A stretch of 27,601 nt of DNA from a bacterium. GTDB lineage: Bacteria > Blakebacterota > Blakebacteria > Blakebacterales > Blakebacteraceae. This document shows positions 1 to 7,248 of the stretch, piece by piece (the first letter of the stretch is position 1; each line of letters opens with the position of its first letter). Both the position numbers and the translations under genes were made by a program. The notes beneath the pieces are model-generated. The model saw only the letters and a list, made by a program, of their open reading frames with translations, searched no databases and had not been told where the DNA came from. The stretch lies in the NCBI GenBank assembly GCA_025774615.1, contig JALGVQ010000006.1, positions 1 through 27,601 on the forward strand, given 5' to 3'.

Positions 1-2
1 CC

Positions 3-1052
3 TTTACCGAGACAAGTGGACCCACAATCACCGAGAAGGACCGACAGCGACAGGATAAGCTCCGCCGGGAGGAGCTTATGTATTCAGGTTATTACGCCTA
101 TCAGGGTGGCGACGTACAAAAAACTAAATTGAAGAAGGATTCTGTTTCAGCCCAGGCCTTCGGAACAGTCGACTGGGTTGCCCTGCGGGTGAAGTATTTT
201 ACGGCCATCATGATACCTGAGGGTGAGCCGTTCCGGAATGCGCAGATGAACGGGAGCGCCGGAAGCGTGGGTCCGGCACAGATGAATGTCGCCACAGACA
301 GGCGCCTTCCCACCGGTGAAGGAAGCGCGATCAGCACGAACCTCTATCTCGGGCCGATAGACTACCGGATCCTGCGCAGTTATGAGCGCGATCTTGATAA
401 AATGATGGACTTCGGGTTCAGCATCATCAAGCCGATCAGCCGCGGGGTCCTGCTGCTCTTCACGTTCCTGCACACGATCATACCGAATTACGGTCTGGTT
501 ATCATCATCTTCTCAATACTCGTCAAGATCGTGGTGTTTCCGCTGACCAGAAAGTCATACGAGAGCATGCATGCAATGCAGGAGCTCTCGCCGAAAATGG
601 CGGAGATTCGCGCGAAGTATAAAGATGATTCCGAGAAGATGAACAAGAAGATCATGAACCTCTACAAGGAGAACAAGGTCAACCCCCTGGGTGGCTGTTT
701 CCCGATGCTCCTGCAGATGCCGATCTTCTGGGCTCTCTTCATCGTATTCAGGACGACCATTGAATTGCGCGGAGAGCCGTTCATGCTCTGGATCACGGAC
801 CTCTCACTGGCTGATCCCTATCTGGTGCTCCCGGGGCTCATGGCCGTGACCATGCTGATCCAGCAGCGGGCGCAGCTGAAGGACCCGAAACAGCGACCGA
901 TGGCCCTCATGATGCCGGCGGTGCTTTTCTTTGTGTTCAGAACATTCCCGGCGGGACTCATTCTCTACTGGACGCTGTTCAATGTTTTCTCGGTGCTCCA
1001 GACCGAGTTCATGCACGGTAAGTCCAAGCCGGAGACGGCACCGGCGAAATAG
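3..1052 (+). CDS. yidC: YidC membrane protein insertase, 5' end missing
   Basis: YidC inserts and folds inner-membrane proteins, alone or with SecYEG. The reading frame is open back to the first bases, so this is the C-terminal part of a gene that begins outside the window; the ATG at 78 is internal. The first ~350 bases encode the end of the periplasmic P1 domain, including the VDWVALRVKYFTA stretch typical of Gram-negative YidC. From about 415 on follows the conserved membrane core: a first hydrophobic hairpin (ISRGVLLLFTFLHTIIPNYG), FPLTRKSYESMHAM with the conserved arginine of the hydrophilic groove, the charged cytoplasmic helices (LSPKMAEIRAKYKDD), the NPLGGCFPMLLQMPIFWALF signature, and the last helices ending in GLILYWTLFNVFSVLQ. 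The usual neighbours rnpA/rpmH would lie upstream. Downstream comes rsmG, without the commonly intervening mnmE. Confidence 0.96.
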   Translation, partial: FTETSGPTITEKDRQRQDKLRREELMYSGYYAYQGGDVQKTKLKKDSVSAQAFGTVDWVALRVKYFTAIMIPEGEPFRNAQMNGSAGSVGPAQMNVATDRRLPTGEGSAISTNLYLGPIDYRILRSYERDLDKMMDFGFSIIKPISRGVLLLFTFLHTIIPNYGLVIIIFSILVKIVVFPLTRKSYESMHAMQELSPKMAEIRAKYKDDSEKMNKKIMNLYKENKVNPLGGCFPMLLQMPIFWALFIVFRTTIELRGEPFMLWITDLSLADPYLVLPGLMAVTMLIQQRAQLKDPKQRPMALMMPAVLFFVFRTFPAGLILYWTLFNVFSVLQTEFMHGKSKPETAPAK

Positions 1053-1072
1053 TCACTCTTCAGGAACAGCCA

Positions 1073-1088
1073 TGTTTCACGTGAAACA
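1073..1088. other. parS: parS centromere site 1 (ParB binding)
   Basis: TGTTTCACGTGAAACA is a perfect match to the chromosomal parS consensus known from Bacillus and many other phyla. The palindrome is extended by A/T on either side (1072-1089). ParB loads here to form the partition complex and recruit SMC. Such sites cluster near the replication origin, so this one places the window close to oriC. It lies in the short gap between yidC and rsmG. Confidence 0.93.
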
Positions 1089-1118
1089 TCTCAGCGGGAC
1101 GGCACAACTTTCTCCGGG

Positions 1119-1802
1119 ATGTTTCACGTGAAACATCTCAGTAGTGACTGGCAGACTATGACCGCCGACCTCTCTGCCGCCGGACTCGATCTCGATCCCC
1201 TGCAGCTCGACCGGTGCCTTCCGCACTGGAACCTGCTTCTTGCCTCCATCGACAGACTCAATCTGGTTTCACGCGGGTCACTCGAGGAGGGGCCGATCCG
1301 TCATGTCGGTGATTCCCTGATGCCTCTTGCCCGGTGGGACCTCTCGGGGGGGCTTTCCCTTCTTGATGTTGGATCGGGCGGTGGGTTACCCGGCATTCCC
1401 CTTGCGCTGGCTGTTCCCGATCTGTCGGTTGAGCTTCTTGAGCCAAAAGAACGGAAGGCAGACTGGCTCTATCGGACGATCAGGAAGCTGGAGCTGTCAC
1501 CCCGGGTGACCGTTCGGCAGGCACGGTTCGAGGATTATAATCGTGGTGAGGCGGAAACCTTCGACCTGGTAACAGCGCGTGCCCTGGCATCCCCCGCGAA
1601 GGTGCTCCGCATGATACTCCCGGCCATGGGACATCACTCACGCCTCCTCCTCTGGCATAGCGGGAAGCAGAGCGACGAGATAGCTGAAGCCCTGACGCGG
1701 TCCCCGGGTAACCGGCAATATATATCTGATTACACGTTATCGTATGTATTTACATCTATTAACTTCTCATCAAACATAATTGGTGTTCATGACGCGCACT
1801 GA
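1119..1802 (+). CDS. rsmG: 16S rRNA (guanine-527-N7)-methyltransferase RsmG
   Basis: RsmG methylates N7 of G527 in 16S rRNA using S-adenosylmethionine, in the cytosol. The 227-residue length is normal for the family. The SAM-binding loop reads LLDVGSGGGLPGIPLAL (about residues 80-96), followed by the acidic LLEPKERKADWL and FDLVTARALASPAKVL, all characteristic. The start at 1119 lies within parS 2, giving MFHVKHL; an alternative ATG at 1158 lacks a better ribosome site. The last ~30 codons (from about 1715) are strikingly AT-rich compared with the rest and encode SDYTLSYVFTSINFSSN, which deviates from the usual basic, valine-rich C-terminus. The usual downstream partners parA and parB are not here. 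Confidence 0.93.
   Translation: MFHVKHLSSDWQTMTADLSAAGLDLDPLQLDRCLPHWNLLLASIDRLNLVSRGSLEEGPIRHVGDSLMPLARWDLSGGLSLLDVGSGGGLPGIPLALAVPDLSVELLEPKERKADWLYRTIRKLELSPRVTVRQARFEDYNRGEAETFDLVTARALASPAKVLRMILPAMGHHSRLLLWHSGKQSDEIAEALTRSPGNRQYISDYTLSYVFTSINFSSNIIGVHDAH
1120..1135. other. parS: parS centromere site 2, inside the rsmG start
   Basis: This is a second perfect TGTTTCACGTGAAACA, 47 bases after the first. It overlaps the rsmG start codon at 1119 and is translated as residues MFHVKH. An rsmG/gidB N-terminus reading MFHVKH because a parS sits there is a recurring arrangement in bacteria. The two sites are nearly an integral number of helical turns apart (47 bp, about 4.5 turns), so they face roughly opposite sides of the DNA. 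Confidence 0.93.
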
Positions 1803-1835
1803 CACCCGGTTCCGGGAACACCTGGACTCCCTGCC

Positions 1836-2315
1836 ATGACACCAGGGACCGGCATAGAGAGGGATCCATTCGACGCACGGAAGGGTACCAACGGAATATT
1901 CATCTGGGGAGCACTCCTGATGCTCCCTATTCTGTTTATCATGATTGCGGCCATATCAGGAGAGGGAACGGTTGTGGATATTGCAGCGCGCCTTGCGTTC
2001 CGCCCCCTCTGTCATCAATACTCTGATCGGTGTTACGAAATGATGGGCAGCGTGATGGTGGTTTGCGCGCGGTGTACCGGTTTCTATCTGGCGCTCGGAG
2101 TCATCGGGGCGGGAGCGTCCGTAGCGGCGCGGTTCGGGCTCAGATGGCGGGTATCGCCCCTGCTCTTCCTGCTCGTGGTTCCCCTCGTGCTGGATGGCGC
2201 GGCGAACCTGTTCACTATCTGGAGTACAACGGCGGTAGTCAGGTCGATCACGGGTGCTGCAGCTGCCGCACCCCTCGCTCTCTCTCTCATAGGGTCACGT
2301 GATGGCACTTTCTGA
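1836..2315 (+). CDS. DUF2085 membrane protein
   Basis: This is a 159-residue protein of unknown function. It carries the DUF2085 signature: CHQYSDRCYEM (about residues 59-69) followed by VCARCTGFYLAL (about 76-87), two Cys/His clusters that look like metal or redox ligands next to membrane helices. A first hydrophobic helix lies at about 23-42 and others at 82-100 and 107-125; LDGAANL near 126 is also family-typical. No clear ribosome site precedes the ATG, which is 33 bases after rsmG. It overlaps the next membrane-protein gene by 14 bases, so the two are likely co-translated. The family is assigned by motif; the function is unknown. Confidence 0.82.
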   Translation: MTPGTGIERDPFDARKGTNGIFIWGALLMLPILFIMIAAISGEGTVVDIAARLAFRPLCHQYSDRCYEMMGSVMVVCARCTGFYLALGVIGAGASVAARFGLRWRVSPLLFLLVVPLVLDGAANLFTIWSTTAVVRSITGAAAAAPLALSLIGSRDGTF

Positions 2316-2841
2316 ATCAAGACTGCGCGGCATCTTCTGGGGGGGGCTGGCCGGTGGCATAACATCCGCCATCCCCCTGCTGGCATTCATGAACTGTTTC
2401 TGTTGTCTGTGGGCATGGGCGGCGGGGGCGATCGCGGTGGCTGTGGTCGGGAGAAGCGAAACCGTACCCGACAGGCAGGCACCTGGTATCGGCGCCCTGG
2501 CCGGTGCTTTCGCAGGCCTGGTGGCATCGAGTATACAGCTGGTGTACACGCTTCTAGCGGGTCCCTCCCTGAACAGCATGCTCGGATCGCTCCAGGAAAT
2601 CATTCCCGGCGGTATCCCGGACAGCAGTGTGGAACTGTTACAGGGCCTGCCGGAGAGCGGGCTCGCGATGATTGCCATGCACCTCTTCTCAACACTGTTC
2701 ATGATGGGAGTCTTTGCGGGCTTCGGTGCTCTGGGAGCGCTCATCTACCAGCGGTTGACACGTCCGTCGGTGCCGCCTCCGACCGATGAGATCGGTCCCG
2801 ATGACGGTATGGAGGCTCATGGAACCACTCAGCCGGAATGA
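2302..2841 (+). CDS. Small multi-pass membrane protein
   Basis: This is a ~179-residue protein that I do not recognise with confidence. It has about four hydrophobic segments: a glycine-rich pair at the N-terminus around FWGGLAGGITSAIPLLAF and CFCCLWAWAAGAIAVAVV, one around GALAGAFAGLVASSIQLVY, and one near the end (MHLFSTLFMMGVFAGFGALG). A hydrophilic, acidic tail follows. The CFCC cluster at the membrane edge resembles a motif seen in small membrane proteins of Gemmatimonadota-like genomes. I chose ATG 2302 because AGGG lies just upstream; GTG 2299 is the alternative. It overlaps the DUF2085 gene upstream and the methyltransferase gene downstream, suggesting one transcription unit. Confidence 0.7.
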   Translation: MALSESRLRGIFWGGLAGGITSAIPLLAFMNCFCCLWAWAAGAIAVAVVGRSETVPDRQAPGIGALAGAFAGLVASSIQLVYTLLAGPSLNSMLGSLQEIIPGGIPDSSVELLQGLPESGLAMIAMHLFSTLFMMGVFAGFGALGALIYQRLTRPSVPPPTDEIGPDDGMEAHGTTQPE

Positions 2842-3637
2842 ACTGAGGGTTCTGCGAGGACTCACCAGCAGACCGGTCCGCAGGCGTCGGGGGGTGTTTC
2901 TCCTGGAAGGGATTCGTGCGCTCCGTACGGCCCTCGAGGTTGACGCGGACGTGCGACTCATTGCAGTAACCGACGATGTCCTGAACCACCCGGTATTCCC
3001 TGATGTTCAGGCGCTGGCCGAGGAGCGGAACATACCGATCAAACTGGCTGCTCCCGAGATAGTGATGGAACTCTCTGACACCACCACCTCACCGGGTATT
3101 CTGGCATCTGTGGCCTGGCAACCGGTGCGCGAAGCGCAGCCGCAGATGATCTGTGAAATAGTGCTGGCGAGCGGGGCTCGCCGACTGCTCTGTCTCGATG
3201 CGGTATCTGACCCGGGCAATGTCGGCAGTCTCCTCAGAGCTGCCGATGCTTTTGGCATGGACGGGGTCCTGCTTGGAACCGGCAGCGTGGAGAGCACCAA
3301 TCCGAAAGTGGTTCGCAGCGCTGTCGGGAGTCTCTTCAATCTGCCGATCGTGGCCGAAGAGGTGTCTCTCGCTCCGGTACTGCAACAGCTGCAGGAGCAG
3401 AGTTGGCAGGTGCTGCGGGCGGAGGCCCGGGGAGGGATGGCACTTCCATCCGTGATACCGGAGGCGAAGTGGGTTCTCCTGCTCGGCAGTGAAGCGCATG
3501 GCGTAAGCGATGAACTCGGCGCGACAGGTGAGGCGGTCCATATCGAGATGAGAGGGGCCGCGGGATCCTTGAATGTGGCAATGGCCGGGGGAATCCTGTT
3601 GCATGGACTGACGGAAGACCGAAAACCTGCTGTCTGA
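2819..3637 (+). CDS. SpoU/TrmH-family RNA 2'-O-methyltransferase
   Basis: This protein transfers a methyl group from S-adenosylmethionine to a ribose 2'-OH in rRNA or tRNA. The 272-residue protein has an N-terminal substrate-binding domain (RGVFLLEGIRALRTAL) and a C-terminal trefoil-knot SPOUT domain with all three motifs. These are DAVSDPGNVGSLLRAADAFG with the catalytic-type arginine, STNPKVVRSAVGSLFNLPI, and LLGSEAHGVSDEL then GSLNVAMAGGILL. The architecture matches RlmB/TsnR-like 23S rRNA enzymes, but the exact target cannot be read. The start ATG 2819 has GGAGG three bases upstream (tight spacing) and overlaps the previous stop by 23 bases. An upstream in-frame ATG at 2801 is possible. 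Confidence 0.92.
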   Translation: MEPLSRNELRVLRGLTSRPVRRRRGVFLLEGIRALRTALEVDADVRLIAVTDDVLNHPVFPDVQALAEERNIPIKLAAPEIVMELSDTTTSPGILASVAWQPVREAQPQMICEIVLASGARRLLCLDAVSDPGNVGSLLRAADAFGMDGVLLGTGSVESTNPKVVRSAVGSLFNLPIVAEEVSLAPVLQQLQEQSWQVLRAEARGGMALPSVIPEAKWVLLLGSEAHGVSDELGATGEAVHIEMRGAAGSLNVAMAGGILLHGLTEDRKPAV

Positions 3638-3650
3638 CGAGAGGGAACGT

Positions 3651-4955
3651 ATGGGATCTTCACCTTCTTCAGTTGGTGTTATCGGCCTCGGGTACGTCGG
3701 CTTGCCGCTTCTGCTGGCATTCCGAAAAGCGGGGCTGAACGTGACCGGTGTGGATATCGATCCTGACAAGATCAGACTCCTGGAGGCGGGAGAGACCTAT
3801 CTCTCGCATATCCCCGGAGATGAAATTGCCCGTGCGCTGGCATCCGACAGCGTTCTGACGACACAGATGGAGGCGCTTGCTGAGGTCGAAGCGGTGGTAA
3901 TTGCCGTTCCCACACCCCTGACAGATGTCATGACACCGGACCTGTCATATATTGAGGACACCGCAAGCGCATTGGGACCGCATGTTCAGCCGGGTCAGCT
4001 CATCTCCCTTGAGAGCACCACGTACCCCGGCACGACCCGGGAGGTGCTCATACCACGGCTTCAGGAGACCTCAGGTCTGCGTGCCGGGGATGACTTTCTG
4101 GTCGCGTTCTCCCCGGAGAGGGTCGATCCGGGGCAGTCCGACCACGACATCACCGAAGTGCCGAAACTCGTCAGCGGTCTCGACGACGAGTCTCTGCAGC
4201 GAGCGATAGACCTGTATTCGTCCATTGTCCCGCAGGTGGTTCCCTGCTCATCTCTCGAGATAGCAGAAACAGCCAAGATCCTCGAAAACCTTTACCGGGC
4301 GGTCAATATCGCACTGGTCAATGAGGTCAAGATACTGGCCGATCACATGGAACTGGATATCTGGGAGATAATCGACGCTGCCGCCACCAAGCCGTTCGGA
4401 TTCCAGGCATTCTATCCTGGCCCGGGTCTGGGGGGGCACTGCCTGCCGATCGACCCCTTCTATCTGAACTGGAGGGCAAAAACGAAGTATGATTTCGAGA
4501 TGCGCTTCGTGGAACTCGCCGGTCAGATCAATACGGGGATGCCCTTATACGTGGTTGAACGAACACGCAATGCGTTGATGCAGAAAAAGGTATCACTGAT
4601 TGGAGCCAACATCCTGTTGCTGGGCATGTCTTACAAACGGGACATCAGCGACATCCGCGAATCGCCTGGTCTGGAGCTGGTGTCTCTTTTCGAGGACAGG
4701 GAGGGAGCCACCGTCTCTTTCCACGATCCCTTTATACCAGTTATACCTCGAACGCGGAAATTCCCGCAACTGGCTGATCGTGAATCAGTCATCCTTGACG
4801 CGCAGGCATTGGAGGCCGCTGACGCGGTCGTGATCTCGACCGACCATACTGATGTGGATTACAGGCTGGTCGGCGAGCACGCCTCGCTCATCGTTGACAC
4901 CAGGAATGTGATGAAGGGGGTAGCCGACGTACGCGCCGAGATCGTCAAGGCGTAA
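3651..4955 (+). CDS. UDP-sugar 6-dehydrogenase (WbpA/TviB/WecC type)
   Basis: This enzyme oxidises the C6 hydroxyl of a UDP-sugar (probably UDP-N-acetylhexosamine or UDP-glucose) to a carboxylate with two NAD+, feeding surface polysaccharide synthesis. At 434 residues it has the full family length. Domain 1 has the Rossmann fold GVIGLGYVGLPLLLAFRKAG with VDID after it; ESTTYPGTT and SPERVDPG follow. Domain 2 has GLGGHCLPIDP with catalytic Cys264. Domain 3 has GMSYKRDISDIRESPGLEL. The sequence resembles the UDP-GlcNAc dehydrogenase branch (WbpA) more than UDP-glucose dehydrogenase, but the substrate is inferred. AGAGGGA gives a ribosome site before ATG 3651, 13 bases after the methyltransferase stop. 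No other sugar-nucleotide genes adjoin it. Confidence 0.92.
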   Translation: MGSSPSSVGVIGLGYVGLPLLLAFRKAGLNVTGVDIDPDKIRLLEAGETYLSHIPGDEIARALASDSVLTTQMEALAEVEAVVIAVPTPLTDVMTPDLSYIEDTASALGPHVQPGQLISLESTTYPGTTREVLIPRLQETSGLRAGDDFLVAFSPERVDPGQSDHDITEVPKLVSGLDDESLQRAIDLYSSIVPQVVPCSSLEIAETAKILENLYRAVNIALVNEVKILADHMELDIWEIIDAAATKPFGFQAFYPGPGLGGHCLPIDPFYLNWRAKTKYDFEMRFVELAGQINTGMPLYVVERTRNALMQKKVSLIGANILLLGMSYKRDISDIRESPGLELVSLFEDREGATVSFHDPFIPVIPRTRKFPQLADRESVILDAQALEAADAVVISTDHTDVDYRLVGEHASLIVDTRNVMKGVADVRAEIVKA

Positions 4956-4962
4956 TCTCTTC

Positions 4963-6303
4963 TCAGAACTTCATGCCCAGACCGAACCCCCAGTGGCGTT
5001 CGGCCCCATCGGGCCAGGCGATCTCCAGTCGGAGGGTTCCGAGCAGGGCGTTGTGCAGGTAGATCCCCGCCCCGATCGATCTGAGTGTGGGGGTTCTTCC
5101 CAGAAGGGTACCTGAGCCGCGCCTGATGCCACTGCCCGCCCCCGCGTCAGCGAAGAGAGAGAGCGAGACACCCACGATCTGATCACCGAGAAAACCGGTA
5201 TCGATGACACGCATCGGCACGACGTACCACCTGAACTCCCCGGAAGCCTCCCATCGCCGGTTGACGAGCCATGCCCCCAGGTCGTAACCGCGCACACTGT
5301 TCATCCCGCCCAGCGCCAGGAGCCGCCAGAAAGGGATGTCACCCCATTGGGTCTCGAACAGGCCATATCCGGCGATCACAAACTGCCTGCCGAGCATGAT
5401 ACTGCGAGATGCCACACCCCGGGCTTTGCCACCGGTGAGGGTCCCTCCCAGAGCCTCCACGTACTGCTCGAGCATGATCGATGCCTGCTGGCCCACCCGG
5501 GGAAATGCCCATGGATCCGAGGTGTCGACACCAAGGGTGACCCGGGTCATCACCACTCGATCCTGAAAGTGAGTCCCGGCAACACTGATATCTGTCCAAT
5601 GAGGCATCAATCCCTCGACTCGCCGGTACTCGAGGGCGGCCTCGGCACGACCACTGCGTCCGAACCATCGACCGAACCGGTAATGGAACCGCTCCCCCCC
5701 CTCATCGAATTCGAGCAGACGATTGTTGATACTGACAGCCGATCCACCGATGCTGAACGATTCGTGATGCCTGCCGTTCCAGGAGTTTCTGACGCTTGCG
5801 CCGAGGTAACGCGCGCCACCGGTCACGGCGGAGAGGTAGAGCCAGTGGCCCCGGTGGGCAAGGTTGAAGTGTCCGGCAGCGAGCCCGTACGACCAGCTCT
5901 CTTCCGGTGTCCAGTAGAGCTGCGGTACCAGAAACCACCCGATATGCTCTTCGAGATGGAGATGGACATCGACCGCCACAGGTGGCTCGTCTTCAGGGAA
6001 GCCGACAGCTTCGATCCGTACCGACCAGAATATCATCAGACCGGTGATGGCGCGTTCATCTCTTCGGGCTGTTTCCCTCAGCCAGCGCCCTTCCACGCGC
6101 AGATCCATGCGCCGGCGTACGACATCCTCGTCCATGGTCCGCAGGCCGTGCAGGGAAATGCTTCGAACAGGCAGACCCTCGAGGGAAGCCCCGGCCACGT
6201 CCGGGACCTGTGCGTTCAGGGGTGCGGGGGCAAAGAGAGGGCCGAACAGGAGGAGCATCAGAAAACGCGCTCGACAACAGGTATGCTGATTGACAGGCTT
6301 CAT
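4963..6303 (-). CDS. Omp85-type outer membrane barrel protein with one POTRA
   Basis: This is a 446-residue protein with a signal peptide (hydrophobic FLMLLLFGPLFAPAP, probable cleavage after APLNA). A single POTRA-like domain follows at about 45-118 (VRSISLHGLRTMDEDVVRRR), then a run of amphipathic strands filling the rest. Diagnostic of the Omp85/BamA superfamily is LLALGGMNSVRGYDLG, which holds the VRGY motif of the lid loop. The chain ends in GFGLGMKF, an outer-membrane beta signal with terminal Phe. With one POTRA it is far too short for BamA (five) or TamA (three) and belongs among the small Omp85 homologues of unknown role. Its gene converges on the dehydrogenase gene with only 7 bases between them, and it diverges from etfB. 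Confidence 0.85.
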   Translation of the reverse strand: MKPVNQHTCCRARFLMLLLFGPLFAPAPLNAQVPDVAGASLEGLPVRSISLHGLRTMDEDVVRRRMDLRVEGRWLRETARRDERAITGLMIFWSVRIEAVGFPEDEPPVAVDVHLHLEEHIGWFLVPQLYWTPEESWSYGLAAGHFNLAHRGHWLYLSAVTGGARYLGASVRNSWNGRHHESFSIGGSAVSINNRLLEFDEGGERFHYRFGRWFGRSGRAEAALEYRRVEGLMPHWTDISVAGTHFQDRVVMTRVTLGVDTSDPWAFPRVGQQASIMLEQYVEALGGTLTGGKARGVASRSIMLGRQFVIAGYGLFETQWGDIPFWRLLALGGMNSVRGYDLGAWLVNRRWEASGEFRWYVVPMRVIDTGFLGDQIVGVSLSLFADAGAGSGIRRGSGTLLGRTPTLRSIGAGIYLHNALLGTLRLEIAWPDGAERHWGFGLGMKF

Positions 6304-6453
6304 CGCCGATGAAGATACGGCTACGCCGCTTCAGGCGCCAGATGTGTGAAATGGTAGAAGAAAATCGGCTTGTCCGGCTCTATGGCTCTCACTACCGTTA
6401 CTTTCCCTGAAACTGATTGATCATACGAACACTCCGGTCTGTAAGGAGCAGTC

Positions 6454-7203
6454 ATGAACCTGGTTGTGTACATCACGCAGGTGCCCGACACCGCAACACG
6501 GGTCAAGATCGGTGCCGATGGACAGAATATCGATGAGCAGGACGCGACCTGGGTCGTGAATCCATACGATGAGATCGCGGTGGAGGCGGCTCTGCAGATC
6601 AAAGAGGCCGGGGAGGGTACGGTCACCGTGATCGGTATCGGTCCGGAGCGGGTCGGTACCGCGCTCAGATCGTGCCTCGCGCTGGGCTGTGACGAGGCGA
6701 TCCATCTCAAGACCGCCGAACCGGTCGACGATCCGCTGCAACAGGCCCGCCTGGTCGCGGCCGCGCTCGGTGACAGATCATACGACCTGATCTTCACCGG
6801 GAAGCAGTCGGTGGATGATGACACCCAGGCGCAGGGTCCGATGATCGCAACCATTCTCGGCATCCCGTGTGCTACGGAGGTCACCGCCCTTGAACTCACC
6901 GATGGCAAGGTCGAGGTGACCCGGGAGGTCGAAGGGGGCAAGCAGACCCTGAAGCTCGACATGCCCGCGCTGCTCACGACTCAGAAGGGACTCAACGAGC
7001 CCCGCTACGCGTCTCTAAAGGGGATCATGGCGGCAAAGAAGAAAGAGATTGACGCTGTAGACAGCGATCCGGGAGAAGCCGGCCTTGAGAGGGTAGAGCT
7101 TGTACTCCCGCCGACCCGTCCGGAGGGGAAGATCGTGGGAGAGGGCCCTGAGGTTGTCGTCGAGCTCGTTCGCCTTCTGAAAGAGGAAGCCAAGGTTCTT
7201 TAG
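6454..7203 (+). CDS. etfB: Electron transfer flavoprotein subunit beta
   Basis: EtfB pairs with EtfA to carry electrons from acyl-CoA and similar flavin dehydrogenases to the quinone pool, or in some organisms to bifurcating partners. Its 249 residues match the usual length. The N-terminus carries VVYITQVPDTATRVKI, then WVVNPYDEIAVEAALQIKE, the AMP-binding part. FTGKQSVDDDTQAQGPMIA and NEPRYASLKGIMAAKKKEI form the family signature at about 180-200. AAGGAG lies seven bases before ATG 6454. No acyl-CoA dehydrogenase or ETF:quinone oxidoreductase is adjacent, so the electron donor and acceptor cannot be named. Confidence 0.96.
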   Translation: MNLVVYITQVPDTATRVKIGADGQNIDEQDATWVVNPYDEIAVEAALQIKEAGEGTVTVIGIGPERVGTALRSCLALGCDEAIHLKTAEPVDDPLQQARLVAAALGDRSYDLIFTGKQSVDDDTQAQGPMIATILGIPCATEVTALELTDGKVEVTREVEGGKQTLKLDMPALLTTQKGLNEPRYASLKGIMAAKKKEIDAVDSDPGEAGLERVELVLPPTRPEGKIVGEGPEVVVELVRLLKEEAKVL

Positions 7204-7248
7204 AACACCATGCAACGGTGATCAGATAACAGGTAAGGAGCGGGAAAC

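Larger units (their letters stand above)
1072..1141. repeat. 23-bp direct repeat, two copies, each carrying a parS
   Basis: Positions 1072-1094 and 1119-1141 are identical over 23 bases (ATGTTTCACGTGAAACAT followed by CTCAG). The copies start 47 bases apart, and the 24 bases between are unrelated. The identity extends past the 18-bp palindrome, which suggests a small local duplication rather than two independent sites. The upstream copy also starts with ATG and would encode the same MFHVKH, but its frame closes at the TGA inside the second palindrome (1129-1131). Confidence 0.9.

Noticed and set aside
5347-6312. 321-codon open frame on + opposite the Omp85-like gene
   Set aside because: It has no recognisable family, no ribosome site and a composition typical of the antisense of a GC-rich gene; the minus-strand frame has a signal peptide, VRGY and a beta signal.
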